Assembly (NCBI GenBank): GCA_012295275.1
Contig: CM022670.1
Location: 18,249,698-18,313,697, forward strand
Source: Chrysomallon squamiferum
Lineage: Eukaryota; Mollusca; Gastropoda; Neomphalida; Peltospiridae
Length of the DNA stretch: 64,000 nucleotides
Direction of reading: 5' to 3'
This document shows, piece by piece, positions 40,954-53,500 of this stretch. The notes under the pieces were generated by a model. It saw only the letters and a list, made by a program, of their open reading frames with translations, made no database searches and was not told the origin of the DNA. How positions within the stretch are numbered: the stretch's first letter is position 1; the number at the start of each line of letters is the position of its first letter. Position numbers and translations under genes: made by a program.

Positions 40954-41276
40954 ATGGATGAATTTTTCCCATTTATTTTCGTTTGTGTTTTGTCAGTCAG
41001 TTTGGGACAAAGTGAGTAAAATGAACATGAAGTTATTATTTTTTCATTTTTACACTCTTTACTAACAATAAAGTATTGTAAGCTCGTAACGATGCGTGGA
41101 GATTGACATTTGTCCTTTCAGACTGACATAATTTTCATACAGAAATTGTAGAAGAGGGAAAATAACAGATACATGATAGATTAACTTGATTTCGTGACTG
41201 ATTTATTTGCATACATACGTTCTAACATTAATGCATGCATGCAGACGTGCAAATATAAGTATGAAAATAGGTATGC

Positions 41277-41338
<62 letters not shown>

Positions 41339-42408
41339 AGCGTCTTTATTATTAATACTGAAATGAAATATTTTAAAGCTGTGAAAGTTTTTCAATAAAA
41401 TTTATTCATTTATATATGTTTAATTCTTATGATACATTATCGTTGTTGATATTATTACTGTTGTTGTTATTTTATTTTATTTCATCGTTGGTGTTTCTGC
41501 TGCTGTTGCAGCTGCTGTTATTGTTACTATTACTACTGTTTTACACAGGATCGGGACATGTATACATACTTGTCACAGATAATCATGCTGACAGTATTTG
41601 GAAAATTGATGTTAACAACAGCAGCTGCACTGCTATTTCTGTAACAGATCACATTAACCCAATCGCTCTTGATTATGATCCTGTTCAAAACAAAATCTAC
41701 TGGACAGATGTTTCGAGAAAGGATATTAGATGCTGTGGTTTCGACGGCGAGGATGTAACATTGGTTTATAAACTAAATTCAGGTATTTCTAATATATACA
41801 CCTGCATATATATTCAGTCCAGATCCATTTCTTAGGTGTTAGAAAGACGCACAAATACCCACAGCTAACTTTAGTACTGATTAAAGAAAACAAAAAACAT
41901 ATAAACAAAACAAAAAATAAGATACCTTATTATTATTATCGTTGTTATCATCATTATCATTATTTTTTTTAAATATTGCCCCTTCTAGGAAACATTTGCT
42001 TTCATTCATGATTTCGATTGAACCATGAAAAGAATTTAGCAGTCTTAAAGTTATAGCAGTCAAGTATTTAGCAGTCATTAATGTTTTATGCAGCTTTAAG
42101 GGTATAAGAAAATAAATTCTATGTATAACCTAGCTGAATGAATTGCATTCTCGTTGCTTTAGTAACATTTTAAATTCCACTTTCTGTTTCTCGCTATCCG
42201 TACGTAACATATGCACGTACCTGAGTTTTAATCAAGTGTTTGTATATCGAAGTAAAAATAGTTGAATACCTCGCTGTATTGTGGCTTTATTTTTGTTATA
42301 TATTGACGCTCTGGAAGAGAAAAAAAAGTATCAGTTTAAATACTTTTAGTCTGTTGTCATTTTTTTCTTCTTTTTGTTGTTGTTGTTGTTGTTGTTGTTG
42401 TTCTTCTT

Positions 42409-42473
<65 letters not shown>

Positions 42474-44656
42474 CGATGTATTTTCATTACAAATATTTAT
42501 AAAACGTTTATAAAATAACAGATTATAATAAGTTAATAATATTAAAATATTGTGCTGCGTTATTGTTTAACAAAATACTTTTCTTTCCTTTTTTTTTAAA
42601 TTTATTTATTTATTTATTTTTTGAAATTTTTGTTTTACTTTATTTTATCCTTTCTGAATTATCAGGCGCTGTACAAGATGGCATGGTTCTAGATCCAATT
42701 TCAAGATTAATATTCTATACGGATACAGGAAATGATGTAATTGGCCTGATTGAACTGAAGCACTATCGACATAAAACAGTGATAGATGACAATTTAAACG
42801 AACCTCGAGGAATAGCTCTTGAAAGAAAGAATGGGTGAAATAAATAATAAATTGTTATGCTAGTGTGACCTTTTGTTTCAGTCTAACTTCGAGTTGGTCT
42901 TTGGGGTTTTTGCTGTTGGCTAGAAAAGTCCACTGTTATAGATTTTACCATAGTTACAATTATGACTATTTATTTCTTTTTTCTAGCTGTTTCGAATCAG
43001 ACTAAACTTTTAAAGTTTAATTTTGTTTGTGTCAAATAAGATATCGAACCTTACAATACATTTAAATTTTATAACAAAGTGTAGAAGGCAGATACGGACC
43101 GAAACACGTAAGGTAACACGTCCTAGTTTTTACTAACAATAAAGAAGTAGTGTAAGTTCATGGGGAATACGCATTGATTGACATTTTTACCTTTACACTG
43201 ATGCCAGTTTACAAAGAAATTTATGAAGATACATTAAATTCAGATTAACAGTTATCTTGGCGGATAGTAGGAATGTATATCTAAACGTATTTTTATAATT
43301 ACTTTTGGTAGAAACATTACACAAAGATTGTTTGGTCACTTATCATTGTTTAAATAGCTTTTATTCCTAAATATTAAAAGTAGCAATAATGCAGTATGAA
43401 TTTAGGACGAATTACCCAGTAAGTTAAAATATAGAAAACTGAACATGTAGACCATTACATTAAAAAAAAAAAAAATAAGAATAAAAATTAAGTAGGGGGT
43501 TAAATATTGGTTATAGAATTAAAAGTTTCTGGTTTCATTTCTTAGCGTGCAAATGAAAGTACCTTTCACAATCCAAATATTTTTTTCTAAATTTATATTT
43601 TCTTCTTATTATTTTATTAACAGTTAGTAAACAGTAACTAAACGAAAATAAATCACAAGTTATACATCACATGATGCTAGCATACCATATAAAGTGGATG
43701 TATGTGACCCATCTGTCTATATCATACTCACTACGTGTCACCGTTCCTACATTAAGTGAATATCGGATGGCACTCACTGTTCCAGGAGAATCAAAGACTG
43801 GCTTCATACCTTAAGGAATATTTGTCCGTTAAATCCAAAATCCATTTAATCGAGTTCAGGATTTACTGTATTTACTTCTTTTTTTTTTTTTTTTTTTTTA
43901 TCTTTTAAAAAAAAAAAAAATAGAATCTCTAATACTAATTGAAATAAACAAATGAAATTACTGAAAAGTGTTTTCAGTGTTAGATGCATATACTGTTGTT
44001 CACAACAGTACAAGGATATAATGGTTCACAACTAGGTAATGCAAGATTTCCGTCAACTGTTATGTGAAATCAGCACTAGAAGTCAGAAAATTTAAATTAA
44101 TATCATCATACTTCGTATCAATCACTCTCTGTTAATCTGTTAATATTATAAATAATTTGAATATTTTCGTTGTTTGTAGCTTGATGTATTGGACAGACTG
44201 GGGCACGCAGGCAAAAATAGAAAGGTCCACATATTTAGGTGAAAACCGTACGGTTCTTGTTTCTAGTGGTCTCGGTTGGCCAAATGGAATAACTCTTGAT
44301 ATTCAAGGTATTGTATTTACTCTAACAAGTCTGCTTACCTTTACCTCTGTTTAGCTTTTCCCCATTTTGTTTCTCCAGGAAGACTCACTGGAGAGCCACT
44401 TGTGGTAGAACTGTTATGTTCATTCTTATGACATAACCAATCTACAGCAATCTTTGAACTGGTAATTTCATTAGAATTAGATTACTGAAAAAATATAACA
44501 CAAAGTATGTATTTGTTTGGTGTTGAAATTAAGAAAAAAAAAATGGTTATTTTTTAATATAAAGGTGCAGTTTATTAATGATCCTAAATTCTACTTCTTG
44601 TCATTTTGATATATGTTTTTTCTTATTTATTTATTTTTTAATTGATTGATTGACTG

Positions 44657-44688
<32 letters not shown>

Positions 44689-47600
44689 TATATTTTAATT
44701 ATAATTTATAATTTGTTATATTGTTGTTTCTGTTTTTTTTTTTTTTTTTTTTTTTTTCTAGCCCAAAAGATATACTGGTGTGATGCTAAATTAGACAAAA
44801 TAGAAGTGCTGGATTTTGATGGCAGTAATAGAAGGAAAATCAAAGCTATACCATTACAGCATCCCTATGATATTTTTCTCTTTGAAAATGTACTGTACAC
44901 TACAGACTGGAAAACAAGGTAAAACACACACACACACACACACACAAATACAGAAGATGTTTATTACATTTAAGAATGAATTACTTTAAAGGCTGTTTAA
45001 CATTTTTTATTCATAATTGTTATTTTGTGTGTACTAATATTAATATATTGATTCTGAAAATGTCCTGTTTTGATTCCATGTTTCTTTTATAATTTCAATC
45101 GTGGGTATTCGTCTTGCACAAATTACATTATAATTGAAATTTCAGAAAAATACACGTCTACGATCTTAATGGAGGCTCTGATTATTCACTAAGTAATAGT
45201 CGTTTTGAACATCTTAATGGAATTCATGTCTTCAGAGTGAACAAATTTAAGAATGGTATGCTAGATACAAATAAATTCAGACATACAGACACATACACAA
45301 ACATGTATACACAGAGACATGTATACACACAAACAGAGAGAGAGAGAGAGATATGTATGTAATGTAGTATGTGTAAGTGTCTGAGCGTTTACATTACATG
45401 TGTCGGTATGTATGTATAGGTAGTATATTATATAGATGTGTACATGTGTGTATTTAATTGTGTATACTTGTGTTTAAGTGTGTGTGTGTGTCTGTGTGTC
45501 TTTTGTGTGAATAAGTCGGAAGACATATTTATTCTACGATCATTAAAAAGTAAGCAATCATCAATACTAATATAATTTGGATATAAATAAGAAACAAATA
45601 GAATGAATTAAGAAGGTGCAATCTGCAACAACTGACCTAAATATGAAGATATCTAGGAGAGAACAAACAACATTCATAAAATACAGTATATTTGAAAATA
45701 ATAGTAACTTTATATTTATAAGTGTAAACATGAAAGGAAATTCTACCAAAAAGCTTACTTTTTTCAGTATCATTTTGTAAAATACAGTAATATGTATTCA
45801 ACTTTCCTCTGTCTATAAATGAAGTAAATGTAATCATGTTGTAACGCAGGATATTTAATGTATATTTCAGTTACAAACGCATGTACAAACGACAATGGTG
45901 CGTGTGAGCACATTTGTGTACCGACGTCCACTGGCCGACAGTGTACATGTTCCGATGGATTTTCCATTCTTTCAGATGGACTGAGATGCGCTAGTAATTT
46001 ATTTCTCAGATTTTTAGTATCCCGATATATTAGAAATTAACAGTCTGTTACCCACAATTATGAGATTCTAATCCTAAACACAAATTAATAAATAAACATA
46101 CAAACAAACAAACAAATAAATAAATAACAAAGTAAAGAAAATAAACTCCGCAAACTAAATTGTAAAATTTCAAAAACATATTATCTTTTTTCATACAAGT
46201 AGTTTTTATTTAATATAATTCGTTCTTGTTCAAATATATATATATATATATATATATATTCATTTATTTCTGAATGTAGCAATATTTTTATATTAATGTA
46301 TAAATAAAAACCCGTAACGAGATTACAGTGTTATAAATAACAAAAAAAGAGCCAACGTTAGTAAGAATGTTTCATAAATTTAAATGTAAATAGTTTTTTC
46401 AGCTCTCTCTCTCAAATTTACATGAATAAATTTTATTTCAATTACATTTTATAGATAGTATGTCAAATTAAATTATATTAATGTATTTACGTGAGTTCAA
46501 GTTATTACTCCAGACACAGAAATCTTTAGTGATAGATCCTGAGTTGAAAGTAAAACAGCTGAAAAAGTACATTTATATAAAACCAGTTGTTATACTCTAA
46601 TCAAATAAGTTTTATATTAAATTTAAAAACAAAAACAAAACATTTTATTACTTTACTTTTGTTTGCTTTTTCAATTCATTTTTAATTTTTATAACTGATG
46701 TCTCTAACCAAAGTGACTTACAATAGGAAAAACTTTAATTTAAAATTCCTGTTTTATTTAACTACATCCATTTCTCATGAGATCATGATAATATTATTAA
46801 CCAATATTTCATTAAAAAGTCTGCTCTTATTTATTATTATTTTTAGTTTTATCAATTACTATGTCAAGATTATTTAGGTTTTCTTCTTTTGACTGCAAGA
46901 AACACTAACACACACAGACAGACACCCACACACACAGAGTTATGTAGTAAATATTATGTCATGAACAATGAATTCACATTTTAATATAGTCTATTCAGTC
47001 TTTTACACACAATTATGAAATGCCAATCCTATACAAAAATAAATAAATAAACAAATAAATAAGAAAATAAATGAAAAACACTCGCAAACAAAACTGTAAA
47101 ATTTTAAAAACATTTAATCTTTTTTTTTTTTTCGTAATAGTACAGATGATTTTATATGCAGTTAGTAAGCTTTAATATAATTCATTTATTTCCCAAAAAA
47201 CTAAATGTTTATATATATCTAAAAAAAAAAAAAAAATCGGATTTTCCTTCCTAGGAAACTGCAGTTCTACTGGTTCTTCATGTAATGTACACTTCAACAA
47301 CAGTCACATCATCTATGAAAATGGCACAGTTCAAAAAGACAGTGGAGGAATCTGCGTTGCCCCTGACAATTGTACAGATTGTAATAAAGGCTTCTATCCA
47401 GCTGCAGGATATTGTAACAGTAAGTGACAACAAAATCTGTCACTAATAAAGCTGTTATCTACTACAAGATATTTTATTAGTGATAACAAAACTCTGCTGT
47501 TGAATATTATACTACTGCATGAGATATTTTTAGAACTGTTCTTCTAAAGGATTCTGAGATAATTATATTTTGACATGATGACAAACTTAGATAGTAACTT

Positions 47601-49726
47601 AGTGACTTACTTGAACCATTGTAATCTTGTCAATGTTTATTAATGACAAAGAGTAAAGAGGAATAATGAAGTTAGTGAAATTGTCACATAGATATTTGGA
47701 TTTTGCTATTGTTCTCAGCACCAAAGGTACATTTTAATAATTTACTTATATTTATGATAAATAAAGATGCAAAAATTTTAAATTATTTTCAAACTTTCAA
47801 ACTTTCAGTATGTCATTCAATCAATAATTGTGACTTTGAAGAATGCACAACAGGAAGTGATGAAACATGTTCACATTGTGAGGGTGTGGTCAGTGAAACA
47901 GCTGGACTGCGAGCCTATGTGATGACTTCTGACAAACGAAGCTGCAGAAGTCAGTAATATTAGGGGGTTTTCAGTCGTTTAATATTATGCAGATGTCTGA
48001 AGAATACTTTGAGTCACTTAATACTATGTTCATTCCGTTGCTGATGCCTATTTTGGTCTTTACAAAACGCCCATCATAATGGAACACTTATCTTTTCCCA
48101 GAATGTCATCCAGTTATCAAATATATAAAATAGAGGATCATTATATATAAACTTTATTTTTCTGTTTACAGAGGCACTGTCTAGATAAATTGCATTATAT
48201 TTGCTTTCAGAAGCCTAATTTAGATATATACTATTATATGTAATAATTGACACTTTACATCATTATTCTGTATGTACTTATGAAATGCTGTTGTAAATAC
48301 ATCATTTAAGATAATACACTTTATTAACAGAAGCCTGTTCATGGCGTCATGACAGTACAAGATGTTATCCAGGTCAGTGTGATGGAGAACTGGCTGACAA
48401 CTGTAAATGTCATCCTGGATTTACAGGTCACCATTGTGAAACAAGTGAGAACATCTTAATTATTCATTATCTAAATATTAGTACACATACATTGTGAAAC
48501 AAGTGAGAACATCTTAATTATTCATTATCTAAATATTAGTACACATACAGTGTGAAACAAGTTAGAAGATTTTAATTATTAATTATCTAAATATAACAGA
48601 TCACCTTTGTGAAAAAAGTGAGAACTTTTTAATTAATAATTATCTACATATTGGTACACAAACACTGTGAAACAAATTAGAACATTTTCTTTATTAATTA
48701 TCTAAATATTAATTAGTACACATATACATAGTGAAACAAATGAAAATATTTTAATTCTTAATTATCTAAATGTTAGTAACACCAAATTAAACCAAATTAA
48801 ATAAAATTAAATTAAATTAATAAGTAAACAAAGGAATTTGTTCTTTAAAATTAAAATTTTACTATTTATTTCCAGTAACAAAAAAGCCAGGCATGGACAT
48901 TTTGGTAAAGATACTGGATGGTGACCAGACAGTTTTTGAAATCGTCAGCAAAAAATATGAAACCTCGTTTTGGACAAGAATTATTACCTTCACTTTAATA
49001 CATTACAGTTTAACTGCCGAATTTATTGTTCATCCTCCTAAGATGCCATCATTTATTAAATATTTTAAGACTGGAATTGTGCAAGGGACTTTGAATTTTA
49101 AGCTTGTCAGAGACAATGGTATTTTTTTATCACTTAACAAAACAGTCGAATAAGTGTAACAAAATTTATCTTTTAAAATTTAAATATACCTGAGACGTCA
49201 AAAGATTTGCTAGACTTTACAACATGATATTAGGATTCTTTGAATAAACGTTCATTCATTTATTCCATGATAATATACATACATATATGTATTATTTAAT
49301 TTAAGAATGTAAAAAATAAGGTAAATAAATCTCATTTTATTCATTGTTTTATTGAAGAGGTTTTTAGATATAAAAATAAAGTAAAAATTAAAATAAATAT
49401 GTTAAAACAGAATTAATTACATATAATTTATATAAGTCACCTTACAAAGTATGCAATAACAATTTCAAATTGCTCTTTTTGTAACCAACCTGAAGTAGAA
49501 ATAATATTTGTATTAAATAGAAATACTAGACTTTTATTTTTTCGTTATCATATTCCATTATTATTCTTCATTTTCAACAGGTAGTCTTATAGTAACAAAC
49601 AACAGCAGGTCGTGCACATATATAAGCAATCCTAAACCGAATTTAACAGACTGTCTTCAAAACATTAATGCATCATTGCTTTCACCTGATGTTCTGCCAT
49701 TACAAAACAATGACAGGTAAACTGAC

Positions 49727-49773
<47 letters not shown>

Positions 49774-50521
49774 GAATAATTATTTGTTGCAGGGAATGTA
49801 AGCTTTTCTAATATATATGAAGTACAACATGTTTTCTTCCAGACTCGAGTTTCTGTTTAAAATATCTAGTGGTGGCAGTGTTAAAGTGAGAAATATGGAA
49901 ACAAATATGCTTGAAACATCTGCCTACAAAGGTCAAACTTACAAGATGCCGATTACAATTAATACTGACTACAACAAACCATACCATTGTTCTGTACGGT
50001 CTGATTGTGGACACAAAATGTTTGATCTAGATAATATCATAAAAAGTGTAGGTACTGTTTTAAATTTTAGCCTTTATTACGGGAATTCCTAAACATAACA
50101 AAAGCGTTGGTGATGGGATATTTTCTCTAATGTAATTATATACATACCTTTCAAATTACTTTCCATTAAGATTTTCTAAATGCGTGTATGTTTACGTATT
50201 GTTTCACATATCATTTATAATGTTATTTTCTATGATATATATTTATAGATTTATACTTAGCTGGATACTCGAATAATTAGATAAAATTTTCATTTAATTA
50301 TGTTACGAATTTTTATTTAGGTCAGTGAGTCTAAAATCTATATCAGGATGGATGGATGGATGGATGATGAATCAGGAATATCTACAATTAATATTAGAGT
50401 TATTCAGCTTTACTATTCGTCTGGAAAACTACGAGTACAATTGGGAAACTCATTTTTACAAACATCACTGAAATACAATTTGGTAACACTGAGTTCATTT
50501 ATAATATATTCTTTCTTCAAA

Positions 50522-50573
<52 letters not shown>

Positions 50574-53500
50574 TTGTGTTGTCAGTTATAAAATGTTTCC
50601 TTTTATACCACACAGTCGTGAGTGGGAGATCATGCTGAACATCAATTCATTCATTCAATGATTTTTATTCCTAGTTCTAAAAATTTCGTCTGATTACAGG
50701 ATCAGACAGCCGAATTCACTGTAACATCTCCTGGTGTCTATACCATTCTGCTGTCAGTCTTTGATAAAGCTCAGAATGAAAGAAAAGCTCGTAGAATTAT
50801 AATGTACGATCCTTTCTCGACAATCACAGTAAATGAAGCTTATCCTATCCGTGTAACATCAGCCTCAGCATCAATAAACTACACCTGGCAAGTGAATACC
50901 AAGAAGATAACAGTGGATTTCACCGACAGATTTGTCAACAAGTTGCAGACGACAAACAACTGGCTGGCTGCTGTAGCAGACGACACAGATATTGATACGC
51001 AATACGATGATCAGGAAGGGGAGAGAACTCTACTGGAAGTTGTTAATAAGCAAGGTAAGTAAAGTCCTGGGTTTTTTGTTTTGTTTTGTTTTTCTTTTTT
51101 AATTACTAGTTGTTTTAATTAAAAGTTGCAGTTAAAAGTAATCAACAGAAAACTAATCAGAAAGGTTTAGGATATATAAATAACCGATAACAATTTATTG
51201 CAGAACTGAAATGACTTAATTTATTTTAGTTTTAAACCGTGTTAATTGATATGAAATTCCGTCATCTAAAGTTCAAAAGAATTCATTTAAAGAGTGATAA
51301 GTGTTTTACTTATATTTCCAAAATAAACTATCTAAATAGTTACAAACAAAAACAAAATGTTGTTACGATTTTGTTTTGAACATCTGTAAAAACAAAAGAA
51401 ATGAAATGCATTTTTTTATTTTTTTTTTTTTTTTTATTATTATTTTTTTTTTATGCAAAGTAAATAATAAAATTATTCCAGGTTACTTTTATTGTTAAAT
51501 CAACTCTTACACAACCTTAAACTAACTAAATTTAAAAAAATAAGTTTATTGTTTACAGGAATTGTTCAATTTGAGACTGCTTATTTAATCAATCCTAAAA
51601 GAGAGCAAATGGAAAGAGAACCAAAAGAGGATTTGTTTGAAGACCAAGGATTAAAAACAGTTGTTGAGTTTACTCCTCGAGTTGAAGATGGTGATCTGAT
51701 TATTTTGTGGGTTAAAGCATTTGATATAAAACATAATGTAAAAACAGAAAATGTACATCTTCACATTGATTCATCACCTCCAGAGATCAGAAGAATGACT
51801 GTTGAGGAGATTGAAAACAACAAAACTACGTAAGAAAACCAACAAAATATACTTAATTTTGAATGAAGACACTGGGTCGAGTTAGTGCAGCCCAGGGGTG
51901 TCTAGAGATTAAGTGAAAGTTATTTCATATTTTAAAACTTTTTTTTTTGTTTGAAGATAAAAATCATCTTCTTCTTCTTCTTCTTCTTCTTCTTATTATT
52001 ATTATTATTATTATTATTATCATTATTATAAATAATAGAAACAAAAACTGCAATAATTTACTAATATTATTATCAAAATAATAATAATAATAATAATAAC
52101 AGAAGCATGTAATATCTACTATATAATTAAACAGAAAACAATCTACAATTTTATTTAAACTTGGATCACATAAAATGATAAATGAACAAATGTAATTAAT
52201 AACAATAAATATATAACTGAAATAATTCTAGTTAACAATAATAATAATAACAGTTCTATTTAGATGCTAAGTCGAATAGTCTGTTGATTATATGATGCAG
52301 GCTAGTTGATATTTGTTTATATGTGTAATGTACTGTTTTCTCTGGTATTTCAGGCTGTGGGTCAGTGTAGCAGATAAACAGAGTGGCATTGAGAGAATTA
52401 GCTGGGCAATAATTGACAGTAACTCAGGAACTGTATTAGTGTATCAAGAAAAACATATTTCACCTATAGAGGTATGTTTCTGTGGTTTTAATAATCTTTA
52501 ATAATAAATGGTTTGGGCAAGGGTTTTGTTTTCGGTTATTTGTTTCTTAAATTATTAGTCTTTTATTGACATTTTTCATGTTTATTTCACAGAATTTCAT
52601 TTATTTATTTTATTTTATTTTATTTTTTTTATTTTGATTATTATTATTATTTATATTTTTTATTTTTTATTTAATCAAATAGTCAGTTTTACTTTTAAAA
52701 ATATCAATTTATGTGAATTAAATTATTGAAATAGTTTGTTTTCTACAATTAATTTAATTAAACTCTTTTTCAAAATGGTCTTTTTGGAGAAGGATCAGAA
52801 TCTGCTAATGAAGCCTAACAATACTGTTATTCATTTACGGAATATCACTGGCTGCAACAAGTCACAATCACTGTCTTGCTACTGCACACAACACTCAGAG
52901 TGTTTTTCAACAAACCATCAATTAACTTTAACCCAGGAAGTGAAAACCAATTACACCTCATGACAGTTGTAACAGTGTGGAATAGGGCACATATTTCAGT
53001 GACAATTCAGAAACCAGTATGCTTTATTTCAGACTTTACAATTAAATAACATGCACAATAAGAAAGTTAATTCAGGCTCAGCTTACACCGAAATTTATTG
53101 TTTCTCTTACACATTTCATGCATAATATTTATTGTAAGATGATAATCCCGTTACTGGCTCATTTAAGAGGTGTCTACTTTCAGTGGAACAGCTAATAAAT
53201 ATGAAAAAAAGTTCAGGACTCATTATTTCATATAAAAATGCTTTACTACGATTATTTAATATTCAGATTAACTCATGATGAAACTAAATACTTACAGCTA
53301 TAACTAGATGCAAATTTACTTCTTTTTTTTTAAACTTTTAAAATTAAATAACTGACTGCAGACTAGGATGTTTTAATTAATGCAGTGATGGTAAATATTA
53401 ATGCTATTGTTTTTCCATTTTTTTAATATATGCCTGCTGTACATACTGATAATTGAAAATAAAGAAACTTATCAGGTAATTTTTATTTTTGTAGATGATT

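Noticed and set aside
48430-48775. CRISPR-like array
   Set aside because: Units are contiguous with no unique spacers, it is in a metazoan intron, and it arose from an exon end.
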